This document shows positions 1 through 10,245 of a stretch of 64,000 nt of DNA, piece after piece. Under the pieces are notes generated by a model, which saw only the letters and a list, made by a program, of their open reading frames with translations, was not told the DNA's origin and searched no databases. Numbering within the stretch: the stretch's first letter is position 1; each line of letters opens with the position of its first letter. This DNA comes from Thalassia testudinum (lineage: Eukaryota > Streptophyta > Magnoliopsida > Alismatales > Hydrocharitaceae). The stretch lies in contig JAZHRO010000012.1 of NCBI GenBank assembly GCA_037157565.1, positions 2,444,501 to 2,508,500 on the forward strand, read 5' to 3'. The position numbers and the translations under genes are program-made.

Positions 1-1620
1 GATCGCTAGCGATTGTGGCTACGGATGACGTCGTTGGGGTTAGGGGAGTAGATGGGTCTCTGGTATGTTCCTACGTGGACAAAGAATGGAAGCTTGGCCC
101 TTGTCAAAGACTGTGAGACCTTCGTTGAGTCTCGACGAAGGTGGTGGGAGTGATGATTTGGTGTGGGAATGCCAAAGGTGGCCGGTAGGACTCAAGGAGG
201 ATGGTGGCAACGGTGGGAGTCCGGTGGGTGTTTTGAGATGTTGAAGCCCTGAATTTCTTGAGAGCTTTTGACAACCATGGTCTCACGAAGGTGGCTAGGT
301 AGTCTGCGGTGGGAGGTAGTGCGTGGAGCGAGGAGGAATGTGTCACTGAAGCTTCACTAGAGATGGTGAAGGCAGGAAGGGTGCGAATGGAGTTTGGGGT
401 CCAATCCTACTTCTAAGGGGCTTATTCTATCCTATAGAGAAAGAGGAAGAGAAGGAGATACCTAATGGATGATGAGGAGGCAGGAGAGTGGCCAGTTTTG
501 ACTCATCGGTCGTGAAGAAGAAGACGGCGGGAAGGTGGATTGGAGCGATGAACGGGGGAGGAGGTCAGCTTCGATGGCGAGAAGCTTGACTAGGACTTGA
601 AGAATATGTCTACAGCCTCTATTGGCAAAGCAACACGACGAAGGATGACGGAGTAGGTCCAATGGTGCTCTAATGGCGTGATGGCTGGGAAGAGAAGGGA
701 TTTGATGCAAAAAACTTGCGCGAACCTCCTCGAAGATGCACAACCGTTCTTTATAGAGTATTGATCTCACGAATTGAGGCAAGAAAAGGGGTCTAAAAAG
801 GATGGTTTTAAGGCAAGAATGGAACCAATTTTGATCACAAGAATCAAGCTCCAATGATGGAATCATTAGTTGTAACTTGCATCAATACGTAGAGGATTGA
901 ACGAGGATCAATCCCACTAAATTTGGTGGGATTTGATCGCGTGATTGGAGAGCAATTGCTCCTCAAAACTCGCCCACAGCCATGGAGAGGAGTTTCACTT
1001 GTTCCTGCTGGAGAAGAAGATGGCTGATGACATCATGACATCAGCCAGGGACTAGGATGCAAGGAATTTGGTCTTAGATGTAAGAATTTCAAAAATTAAG
1101 GGCCTAATTGTAAAGTAGGTCAAGACATAGTCCAAATGAGTCCAAATTTTTATGGTAACATAATTTAGACCCAAGGAATTTAATGGTGACTTTAATTTTA
1201 GGTTTTAATGAAGATTTATTGGTTAATTTATGTTTTAACCTAGAATGTATTAATTATTCACTTATGCCATTGTTTTAGGTCAAAATAGGTTTATTTTGTC
1301 AAATTGAATGTTTTAAATCTTAAGGAATATTTTTCAATTAATTTTAGATGATTTATATTATATTTATTTATGTGAAAACTCTTTGAATTAAAGTGATTCT
1401 TAAATTAGTATTTTTAATATGTGAATTAGCTTGATTTCTCTGAAAAACCTTAAATCAGTTAGTGTAAGCCCACTTCTTGGAAATTTAAACTTATTTGACC
1501 TTTAATTAATCATAGATTCACCCCTTACTTAATCTGCACTTATATTTGTCTGTTAAAATAGCAGAATTAACCTATTTTACAACAATTCTTCTTCAAAGGA
1601 AGAAAACTAACCTACCCCTA
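1..1620 (-). repeat. D-family Athila-type LTR, fragment (copy 1)
   Basis: This stretch matches 46945-49238 and 59901-62121 over long runs, best in its right half. One example is the 'cccacttcttgg' block followed by 'tgacctttaattaatcat' near 1470-1515. The copy at 59901-62121 adjoins a minus-strand pol, so this family is read on the minus strand. The left edge lies outside the window. On the right, the match fades near 1620 without the expected terminal CCATCA, so this copy is truncated. A hairpin (GGCTGATG, 1022-1029, with CATCAGCC, 1039-1046) is present and is matched by a similar hairpin in copy 2. The short ORFs on the minus strand here are low-complexity and are not genes. Confidence 0.65.
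748..757 (-). promoter_or_regulatory. TATA box of D-family LTR, copy 1
   Basis: On the minus strand this reads CTATAAAG. The same box lies at the equivalent place in the two other D-family LTRs (48277-48284 and 61137-61146), although the surrounding sequence has diverged. That supports a real LTR promoter driving minus-strand transcription. Confidence 0.45.
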
Positions 1621-1789
1621 GAATGATTTGTTTGAAGTGATTGGCCCACCTGAAGTGTCTCAAAAATTTTGGTCCAACAAGAAAATCATAACCAAATTAG
1701 AAGCAAGTTATTTAGAAAAGAAAATAAATGAAAATATATACAGAAAAAATATACATAAAATGATAATGGTAAGCATGAGTTGCTCCTCG
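1621..1789. other. Unassigned spacer
   Basis: AT-rich sequence between the last recognisable part of D-family copy 1 and the start of D-family copy 2. I see no repeat partner in the window. The 60-codon ORF at 1628-1810 has no recognisable features. Confidence 0.3.
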
Positions 1790-1879
1790 TCAACAACACC
1801 AAAATATTAATCTATTTTAATCAAATTTCAAAATGCGCGTTGTAGTATAGACGATTAGAGCGAAGTTAACATTTGAATT
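1790..1879 (-). repeat. D-family LTR copy 2, outer end split off by element A
   Basis: The sequence around 1820-1870 aligns loosely with the beginning of the D LTR near 59910-59950: both show a 'gtagtatag' or 'gtaatatag' core and then 'agagc'. It continues after element A at 46945. Element A therefore inserted close to one end of an existing D-family LTR. The exact left border is uncertain because no clear TG terminus is seen. Confidence 0.45.
1875..1879. repeat. Target-site duplication of element A, left copy
   Basis: GAATT lies here and TAATT at 46945-46949, directly outside the two LTR ends of element A. Four of five bases match, as expected for an old Ty3/gypsy insertion whose duplication has since mutated. 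Confidence 0.65.
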
Positions 1880-2152
1880 TGATGAGTGGCTACTCATCAT
1901 AGCTAAATAGCTAAAGTTAAGCTAGAAACTAGGTTAAATAATGTCAAATTAACACATAAAAAGGGTTAAGTGTGAGAATCAAAGAAAAAGACCTAAAACA
2001 TTAATTATGTGTTAAAATTGCATAATTAGGTCATTAAACGAGATATTCTTGTGAAAAAGGTCAAATGGTGATCCAAGTGTAAATTGAACACACAAATAAG
2101 TTTAAAAGTTCAAATCAAAAGTATAATTAACTTCTTAATTGTTCAATTAAGC

Positions 2153-2163
2153 TTATATAAAAA
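2153..2163 (+). promoter_or_regulatory. Candidate TATA box in element A LTR
   Basis: TTATATAAAAA occurs here and again at 42029-42039 in the 3' LTR. It is the best TATA-like string in the first kilobase of the LTR and could set the U3/R border. The region is AT-rich, so a chance match is possible. Confidence 0.3.
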
Positions 2164-3004
2164 CTTGAAGGCATTTGGACATCATTAAGGTCTTGAAATC
2201 AAATATTTACATTTAGGTCCTTTATGCATTACATTCCATTCATTAGAAAACTTCCTAGGACCTATTTGTAACCTGCAGGGACCTTTCTGTAAGCCCTTGA
2301 GGACCATTCTGTTTGAGATTTTAACCACTTATGGGCCTGCTTGTAATTTTTATACCCCTTCACTGAGGGGTATACCCTACAATTGTCCTAACAGATTTCG
2401 TTGCCTGCTGCAGCCCGCGCGTGCATTGTAGCACGTGAAGAACACGGGCCATCCTGGCCGTCAATCTCCCCTTGCCTCTTGATCTATGGCTCGATTTGAT
2501 TCAAAGTTTCATGCGAATCGGTGCGTATGGTCATCACTACCCTCAGATCCCATCCAACGGTCAATTTTTGATTTGGCAGCCGCGCGCACTCTTTCCTCTC
2601 ATCCTCGCCGCCCTTGCCATCTATGCCTAATTTCACCCGCACGGTGAGGAGATCCACTCTTCAACCTACTTAAGCAGCTCCATGGTCATGCGCGCAAAGG
2701 ATCGCTCCCTCCTACATTCTTAGCGGTCATTCGTCCACTCCAGCCACCTCTCCCCACCAATCCCCAGTTTTCACAGCCACCGGCTGTGAATACTCCGACT
2801 TCTCTCCAACTCTCCTCGTCACTAGGGATGACGTATGTCTGAGGATGACCCTAAACTCCACTAGCGAGTTTTCCCTCCGCTAGAGACTCTTCCTCCTCCA
2901 TTCTTCCTCCTTAGCCACTGGCTAAGGACCCACATGTCCCATTGTTCCTGTTAGAGTAGTTTTATTGCCTTTTAGTTTAGTTGTAGCTTTAGTTAGATAG
3001 ATTA

Positions 3005-3009
3005 GAAAT
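3005..3009. repeat. Target-site duplication of element C, left copy
   Basis: GAAAT lies here and again at 12936-12940, immediately outside TGTAA...TTACA. It is a perfect 5-bp duplication. Confidence 0.95.
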
Positions 3010-3028
3010 TGTAAAGAACATGTGCCCC

Positions 3029-3925
3029 AGACGCCTTTTAAGACGTCTGGGAGGTGGCCCAGACGTCGGACCAGACGTCTGGGATCACATCCAGACGTCT
3101 GACAAGACGTCCGGGATCGTTTCCAGACGTCTGGAGAACAGTTATGTTCGCACGGGAGATTCGTCTGCGCGCCTGTGCGCGTAGACCTGCGATTCCTCTC
3201 TCTCTCTCTCTGCGGCTGCAGGCGCGCTGCGACCACCTTCTCTCTCCTCCTCGCGCGGCCTTAAAAGGGCCACGCCTCCCCTCCCGTCTCCACCGTCTCC
3301 TCCTTCTTCTCCTTCCTGTGCGCGAGAGCGAGCGAGCGCGAGGGCGGCAGCGGCAGCCATAGTGAGCGCGGAGGAGGTGCGGCGTGCGAGGGCGGAGCTC
3401 TGCCGTGGGGGCGAGCTCGCCGGAGCGTCTTGGCCGGCTGGCGGAGGGCGCAAGGGGTGCGGAGCGACGTGGAGAGGGACCTGCTGCGGTCTGAGCAGCA
3501 GGAGCGCGAGGCGCGACGCGGGCGGCGTCGCGAGCGGAGGCCGAGTAGGGTCCTGATTCTGGAAAAATTTCCAGAATCAGACGTCTGGATTGATAGCCAG
3601 ACGGCAGGGTCGACGTCTGTAAGATCATACAGACGTCTGAAAGGTGAGTTTCCGCCTTCTTCTTCCTTCTTGTCGACTGACCGTACTGAGGGAGGGGGTT
3701 GGCTGTGCGCAGGTTCGCTGATTCGCCATCCTTTGCGAATCAGACGTCTGTAAGTTGTACCAGACGGCGGGAGTGACCTCCAGACGTCCTGAGGGACCAT
3801 CGGACGTCTGGATCTAGGGCAGACGTCCCCGCAGACTTCTGGACGTCTGGGAAACCACGCTGAACAGGTAATTCTCTGATCCACTTTTTAAGACGTCTGG
3901 AAGGAGTTCCAGACGTCTGATTTTG
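3029..3925 (+). promoter_or_regulatory. GACGTC palindrome and hairpin cluster in C LTR
   Basis: I count about 16 GACGTC cores in two groups, 3039-3137 and 3580-3918, most as CCAGACGTCTGG. Adjacent copies pair: AGACGTCTGGAA (3891-3902) with TTCCAGACGTCT (3907-3918), and GACGTCTGTA with TACAGACGTC near 3621-3636. GACGTC is the C-box type of ACGT core bound by plant bZIP proteins, so an enhancer role is possible. As RNA the same words would form a run of hairpins. All three C-family LTRs in the window keep the cluster. Confidence 0.6.
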
Positions 3926-4213
3926 CATAGTATCGTCTTTTTTGACCCGTTTAGGGCCCGTTCGGGCTCCGTTTTCCGGGATTCGAGTTGCATTCTTTTC
4001 AGAAGTAATTCCTCTACCCGTCTACAGTAGCTATACACTGTTTTGAGACACTCCTTGTGTTTGATCCTTGTGATAGGGCCTCGTTCGGTTGCAGTCTTGA
4101 GAGTCGCGGAGGCGCGCGGGATTCCCGATCACGCCCCCATTACTCCCGTTGTACCTGGTAGAGTGGCTTAAGTTATTATTAAAATCTGTTAAAGTATGGA
4201 ACCATAACTAGAA

Positions 4214-4366
4214 CCTAGGACATTGCATGAATCCTAGGAATGAGAAATATATGGAATGATAGCTCCTAGGTGTTGCATGAATCCTAGGGCCGGAAAACTA
4301 GATTGTATGATAGATCCTAGGATATGGCATGAATCCTAGGATGGAAAAACTAGTGGAATGTATAAT
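4214..4366 (+). repeat. Three 51-bp tandem repeats in C LTR
   Basis: CCTAGG starts at 4214, 4265 and 4316, an exact 51-bp period. Each unit holds CCTAGG, then a GCATGAA core, then a second CCTAGG, so each could fold back on itself. The array recurs near 11447-11599 and 26212-26364 with the same period. Confidence 0.9.
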
Positions 4367-5705
4367 ACTGCAGTCTTGGAAAAATGGAAAGGAATATAAA
4401 GCTGCCTGTAATTTGAATTAATAGCTGTCTGTTATGAATAAAGAAACATGATTGAGATCATGGATTTTTGAGAACGTGAATCTGGAAAGTGAAACATATG
4501 ATGTTCTGAGATAAATAGCTGGAACCCTACGGGGAATTAGGAGTGGAACTCCTGGAAAGAAAAAGGAATGGAAACTGAGATGTAGTTTGTACTGTCTCTT
4601 GGGTACGCAGTACCAAGGGAAGTACCTGTACCTGTTTAGTGCAGAGTGGGGCCAGCCGCCCCAGGGACCCGGGGTTAGGATTGGCCGCTCTGTACCGACT
4701 TGTTGGCCCTCGTGTACGTAGTACCGAGGAGAGCTAGTAGTGTTAGGAGAGTACTAGCTACCCCACGGGCCCCGGGGTTCTGCTAGCCTCCTTCACCGAC
4801 TTGTTAGGCCCACTAGGGCAAACCAGGGTAGTCAGACGAGGGTGCGCGGACTGCGGAGGGGCAAGGCCCCGGTTTGGTTACTGTGGAGGGGTTGGACCCC
4901 TGTTACTGAGAGGGCTCTGCCCTAGTTCCGTGCTGTGCTTTGGGCGCACCCGTTAACGGAAACGACTGACCGCGTGCCAGTGCGGGCTAGCTACCTGTGC
5001 GTTTATCGCGCGTGCCGTAGTCACCGTTACGTCTGTCAGTGACCTTGGGGTGGTTGACTGAGGGTAGGATCACCACGGGGGACTCTCCCGGCCAGGAGAG
5101 CACCACGTGCTACTTCTACTTTTGGAAAAGACTGCAATCAAGATCGTTCCCACGAGGACATTCGAGATCAAGTAAAAGACCTGAGAAATAAATGAAATAG
5201 TGAGAAAAATTGAAAGATGTGAATAAAGGAAGTAATAGAATATAACAGCTACCTTACACTCTATTGTTGCCTTTAGTTAGTTTGCCACTCTACTCAGCGT
5301 TTTGCTGACGTGTTACACTCGTTACCTTTTTCAGGACCAGGTGTTGAGCAGCCAGGGTCGGCGGCTGCAGAGGACGCTGGGCCGAGTAGGTTCTAGTAGA
5401 GTTACCACAGCCTTTTGTACCCCTCTTGTTTCTGTTCTAGTGAGTAGTTTTTGTTTCCGCTGTACCTTCTTTACCTGCAGTTCTTGTTATATGATAAATG
5501 CTGTTTTACTGTTGTGGTGGTACCTACTGTAGTAGTTTCTTTCCTTACTGCTGTACTTTCTTACTGTTAGTTATATTCATGCTGAATGTGGTTTATTTTT
5601 ACTGTCTTTTGGTTACTTCCTCGTTGGACGACTAGGTCTTGGGATTAGTCGAGTCGGTCCGGTTCTCGTGTCTCATAGGGACTTGGGAACTGGGTCGTTA
5701 CAAGA

Positions 5706-5717
5706 TGGTATCAGAGC
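5706..5717 (+). other. Primer binding site of element C
   Basis: TGGTATCAGAGC lies three bases after the 5' LTR. It is the classic complement of the 3' end of plant initiator tRNA-Met and primes minus-strand DNA synthesis. Confidence 0.95.
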
Positions 5718-5880
5718 AAGGTCGTCCCGAGAAGTGAATCAACTGACTGGAAAATAACCAATTCACATGTTTATAGCTAGAGTAGCCACCACAACATATC
5801 TCTTGACATGAGCTCTTAGAAGTTTCGTTAGGTGCCGTCTGTTTGACGTTTCCGTTTTGTTTCGCGTCTCCTTGCAGGAG

Positions 5881-7647
5881 ATGCCTCGTCGCGGGACTGG
5901 CGAGACTGGCCGCGGGCGCGGCCGAGGAGGAGGTCGGCGAGGTGGACGTGCTGTGGTTGACGTCTCGGTGGACCAGCCACCACTCCCTGGCATCCAGGCC
6001 CAGGACCTCGCCAGACTGATTCGAGATATTGTACGAGAGGAGCTCCACCCACCGCCCCGAGCACCTCCTCCTGGGGTTGCAGAGGGGGAGTCCTCTGTGG
6101 GACCACGCGACGGACGCAGCGCTGGACACGAGGGAGGGGATGGGCCCCTGCCAGCCCCACCTTCCTCCGACACTTCTGTACACGAGGCACCTTCGCCTGG
6201 AGGTGCACCAGCACCTCCCCTACAGCGCCACTTCGAGCTTTTCGGACAGTTCCGGAAGCTGAAGCCCCCCTCCTTCAAGGGGGATGAGGACCCGACAGAG
6301 GCAGAGGACTGGCTTGAGCAGCTGGAGAAGATCTTTGACACCCTTCGCCCCCCGGTGGAGTGCCGCGTGGCCTTTGCCACGTACCAGCTGGAGAGTGCGG
6401 CACACCGGTGGTGGAGGGCGGTCCGGGGTCAGGAGAGGGACGAGCCGACGTGGGACCAGTTCGTCACCCTCTTCTGCGAGCAGTACTTTCCTTAGACGTG
6501 GCAGGACCAGAGGAGGCGGGAGTTCCACACTCTCCGCCAAGGGACGATGACCGTGAGCGTGTACCGCACGTGTTTCTTGGAGCTGTCCCGCTTTGCAGCA
6601 ATAGCGGTAGCCACTGAGGAGGAGCGCCTTTGGAGATTCACCGAGGGGCTCCGGCCTGCGATCCGAGGGTATGTCAAACCCCTGAAGCTGCCTACGTTTT
6701 CGAGGGTGGTAGAGGCAGCTATGACTTACGAGGAGACCAACCCGTCCGCGTGAGAGACCGACGGCGGGCGGAAGAGGCCCTTTCAGCCAGACTTCTCACA
6801 GGGCCGGCGAGAACGGAGACACGTGGCGTCCGCAGGAGAGCCGTCACGTTGTGCAGGGCCATCAGTGGCCTTTGGGGGCCCTCGACAGGGGCCAGTCGCC
6901 AGCACCGGACCCCCGCCTAGCCGACAGCAGGGACTCACTGAGGGCGGGAGTCGGGTTCCCCTCTGCTACCAGTGTGGCCAGCCGGGCCACATCAGGAGGG
7001 ACTGCCCATCTAGGGCAGGAGGTCAGCAGATACTTCCCGCGCAGAGCACTGGAGTGCGCGCAGGAGGCCGCGGTTCCCAGGCGCGAGGAGGAGGACAGCA
7101 GTCGCGAGGAGGGTACCGGCCAGCACCTACCCGTCCGACGCAGAGTGTGGCTGCTTCGTCCGCACCTAGAGCTGAGGGGCGTATCAACGCCCTAACACAC
7201 AGGGACGCCAGAGCTTCGGGATCCGTGGTAGCAGGTATGGTTTCAATTTCTGGCAGACTCGTTTACACGCTTTTCGATTCCGGCGCTACGCACTCGTTTG
7301 TCGCAGCCAGTTTCGCAGTTAGTTTGGACCAGGATTATACACTGTTAGAGAATCCGTTCATAATCAGAGGTCCGAGTGGCCAGCTGTTTGTAGCTGAGGA
7401 GGTGTACACGGGTTGCGGGGTCAGCATCGGGGGACATAGCCTGCCAGCCGACCTGATTATGATACAGATGGAGGACTTTGGAGTGATTCTGGGGATGGAT
7501 TGGCTGTCCGCTTACCACGCCTTGGTAGACTGTTTTGAGAGGAAGATTGTCTTCTCCATTCCGGAGTTGCTTCTTTCGAGTTTCACGGGCAGCCAGTGGA
7601 CGGAGGTTTCAGGTGCATTTCGGCACTTCGGGCGGCGAGACTTTTGA
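5881..7647 (+). pseudogene. Element C gag-protease, with stops
   Basis: Gag packages the element RNA and protease cuts the polyprotein. I place the start at the ATG at 5881 (MPRRG), after an upstream in-frame ATG at 5857, because CTCCTTGCAG directly before 5881 looks like a splice acceptor. An Arg/Gly-rich N-terminus is followed by the gag core (about 6235-6750, ending in a YEETNPSA stretch) and a CCHC knuckle, CYQCGQPGHIRRDC (6964-7005). The protease motif FDSGATHSF lies near 7272-7300, so its aspartate is intact. TAG at 6493-6495 and TGA at 6751-6753 interrupt one otherwise continuous frame; the TGA fits deamination of CGA. A one-base loss near 7595 moves the reading into the next frame, where pol continues. 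Confidence 0.9.
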
Positions 7648-9743
7648 GCCAGGGGTGTGAGGGCTTCCTAGCTTGTGTGGTGGCAGAGCCCAGCCCCGTG
7701 GCAGACTTCCAGAGCATCCTGGTGGTCAGAGAGTACCCCGACGTGTTTCCAGACGAGTTACCAGGAATACCGCCCGAGCGTGAGATCGAGTTTGAGATCT
7801 CACTAGTACCAGGGACCTGCCCCATCTCCACCGCGCCATACAGAATGGCACCGCTTGAGCTGCGAGAGCTCAAGTCCCAGTTGCAGGACCTTTTGGAGAA
7901 AGGTTTCGTGAGGCCCAGTGCGTCTCCCTGGGGAGCCCTGGTACTGTTTGTGAAGAAGAAGGATGGGACCCTACGCCTTTGTGTGGACTACCGACAGCTG
8001 AATAGGGTCACCATCAAGAACAGATATCCGCTGCCGAGGATCGACGATTTGTTTGACCAGTTGCGGGGTGCCACGGTGTTTTCCAAGATCGACTTGAGGT
8101 CTGGATACCACCAGTTGAGGATCAGGGAGACCGACGTCACCAAGACAGCTTTCCGCACCCGGTACGGACACTACGAGTTTTTGGTCATGCCGTTTGGGCT
8201 GACCAATGCCCCCGCTGCTTTCATGGACCTGATGAACCAGGTGTTTAGACCGTACTTGGACCAGTTTGTGGTGGTTTTCATAGATGATGTACTCATCTAT
8301 TCTAGAGATCGGACGCAGCACGGACAGCACTTGCGGATGGTTCTGGACACTCTGAGACGACGCAGGCTGTACGCCAAATACAGCAAGTGCGAGTTCTGGT
8401 TGAGGGAGGTGACCTTTTTGGGTCATGTGATCTCTGGAGACGGCCTGGCGGTGGACCCCGCCAAGGTCGAGGCAGTGCTCAGGTGGGAGAGACCGCGTTC
8501 AGTCACTGAGATTCGCAGTTTCCTGGGACTGGCAGGTTACTACAGACGGTTCATCAGAGGATTTTCACAGATTGCGCGTCCTATGACACAGTTGACCCGG
8601 AAGGATGTGCCTTTCGCTTGGACAGACGCCTGTGAGGCGTGTTTTCTGGAGCTGAAGGAGAGGTTGACCTCGGCTCCCGTGCTCACCATCCCTGACAGTA
8701 GTGGCGGGTTCGTTGTGTACACGGACGCTTCCTTGCAGGGGTTAGGAGGTGTGCTCATGCAGAGGGGTCACGTGGTCGCTTACGCTTCGCGGCAACTGAA
8801 GCCCCATGAGCATACCTACCCTACCCACGATCTAGAGTTGGCAGCTGTTGTCCTCACGCTGAAGACATGGAGGCACTACTTGTACGGTGAGACCTTCGAG
8901 ATTTTTACAGATCACAAGAGCCTCAGATATCTTTTTGACCAGAAGGAGCTCAACATGAGACAGAGACGTTGGTTGGAGCTCCTGAAGGACTACGACTGCA
9001 GCATCTCCTACCACCCGGGAAAGGCCAATGTGGTGGTTGACGCCTTGAGCCGTAAGGCGCCCGCATGCTTGGCCAGTCTGCAGTTACAGAGTTGGAGCCT
9101 TTTGGAGGAGGTGGGCAGTTGGCGACCTCTAGAGTTACGAGGGTACTGTGGGGCAGTGACGAAGACGGCACGATTCTTGCCGATCCGAGTCACTTTGGGA
9201 CTAGCACAGTTGGCAGAGAGGTATATCCGTGATGTGGTGCGACTACACGGAGTTCCGCGGGAGATCGTATCCGACCGGGATACCCGCTTTACGTCCCAGT
9301 TTTGGGCTGAGTTTCAGCAGGCTTTGGGGACGAGGTTGAGGTTTAGCACGGCTTACCACCCCCAGACGGACGGACAGTCGGAACGCACGATACAGACACT
9401 TGAGGACCTTTTGCGTGCCTGTGTACTAGACTGGAGGGGCTCTTGGGAGGAGCACCTGCCCCTGGCGGAGTTTGCATACAACAACAGTTATCACTCGAGC
9501 ATCGGCATGGCTCCCTACGAGGCTCTGTACGGACGGAAATGCACGGCACCCTTGAGTTGGGTTGAGGTGGGGACCAAGTGGGAGGTTGGCCCCAGGTTGA
9601 TCCGGCAGAGTCAGGAGGTAGTTGAGCAGATCCACAGACGACTCCGCACTGTCAGGAGCAGACAGAAGAGCTACGCAGATCGCAGACGCAGAGAGGTGCA
9701 GTTCGAGGTTGGGGACCACGTCTTCCTTCGTGTTTCGCCATGA
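7596..9743 (+). pseudogene. Element C reverse transcriptase, RNase H and truncated integrase
   Basis: This open frame has 715 codons. Reverse transcriptase shows motif A ([11 protein letters not shown]) and the active-site FIDD at residues 228-231 (codons 8277-8288). RNase H shows YTDAS and [10 protein letters not shown]. The frame then reaches LSRKAP and soon enters KTARFLPI (near 9160), skipping the region that normally holds the HHCC zinc-binding domain and the first catalytic aspartate of integrase. The second aspartate (SDRDTRF, near 9272) and the glutamate (QSERTIQ, near 9381) remain. The lost segment is in frame, by family comparison probably about 170 codons. The frame ends at 9743 through a one-base slip. 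The integrase cannot be active, but RT and RNase H look intact. Confidence 0.93.
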
Positions 9744-10159
9744 AGGGCTTACAGCGGTTTGGGGTGAGAGGGAAGCTCGCGCCGAGGTTCGTGGGGCCCT
9801 TTGAGGTCCTAGAGCGGGTTGGACCCGTTGCTTACAGACTTGCCCTTCCCCCGCAGGTTTCTGGTGTGCACGACGTGTTCCACGTGTCCAACCTCAGGAA
9901 GTACGTAGCCGATCCCAGCCACGTACTGAGTCACGAGAGCGTCGAGGTGAGCGACGACCTGACCTACCCCGAGCGGCCAGTGCAGATCCTAGACTGAGCC
10001 GTCCGCAGGTTGAGACGAAAGCAAGTACCCCTGGTAAAGGTTTTGTGGAGGAGCCAGCGGTACGAGGAGGCTACCTGGGAGCCTGAGGCGGCAATGCGGG
10101 AGTGGTACCCGGAGCTTTTCGCGGGTACGTCTTTTCGGACCGGCTTCGGTCCTCTTTGA
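9740..10159 (+). pseudogene. Element C integrase C-terminus and chromodomain
   Basis: It continues the polyprotein one frame over from 9743. The integrase C-terminal GPF/Y-type segment (FVGPFEVLERVGPVAYRLAL) and the HDVFHVSNLRKY stretch are clear. A TGA at 9995-9997 then cuts the frame before QVPLVKVLW...YEEATWE...WYPELF (10019-10120). That block is the chromodomain of chromoviruses, thought to guide integration to heterochromatin. The stop fits a CGA-to-TGA change. The natural stop would be TGA at 10157-10159. Confidence 0.85.
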
Positions 10160-10245
10160 GTTTGTTATGGTTAGTTGGACATCTTTTTCCCGCACCCTAG
10201 TTGGCGCAAGTTTCGGGGACGAAACTTCTTTTGAGTTTGTTATAT
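10160..10245 (+). other. Element C 3' untranslated end, no clear PPT
   Basis: The usual TTTCGGGGACGAAACTTC block of these elements is present at 10211-10228. The expected G-rich polypurine tract next to the LTR is not. Instead the last bases (TTGAGTTTGTTAT, 10231-10243) copy 10156-10168. Confidence 0.7.

Larger units (their letters stand above)
1880..3009 (+). repeat. Element A 5' LTR, first segment
   Basis: It matches 41756-42888 closely. It opens with a terminal hairpin (TGATGAGT, 4-nt loop, ACTCATCA). Further perfect hairpins follow: TATACCCCT/AGGGGTATA (2351-2374), TTCACAGCC/GGCTGTGAA (2770-2790) and CCTTAGCC/GGCTAAGG (2909-2927). The segment ends where element C inserted. I see no protein-coding content. 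Confidence 0.9.
3010..5702 (+). repeat. Element C 5' LTR
   Basis: It is matched by 10246-12935 and by the solo LTR 25007-27711. In order it holds a first GACGTC palindrome cluster, a CT-rich stretch next to a weak TATA-like CCTTAAAAGG (3259-3268), a GC-rich transcribed-looking part, a 13-bp hairpin (3553-3580), a second GACGTC cluster, and three 51-bp repeats (4214-4366). Near the end is a pyrimidine tract with CAG at 5332-5334 that resembles a splice acceptor. ORFs of 60 to 207 codons here on both strands translate the palindromes and GC-rich words and are not genes. Confidence 0.95.

Noticed and set aside
3038..3884. Overlapping ORFs of 100 to 207 codons in the C LTR (also 10378-10860 and 25313-25912)
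   Set aside because: They translate the repeated CCAGACGTCTGG word and Arg-rich GC sequence, occur on both strands at once, and are not conserved as proteins in the solo LTR.
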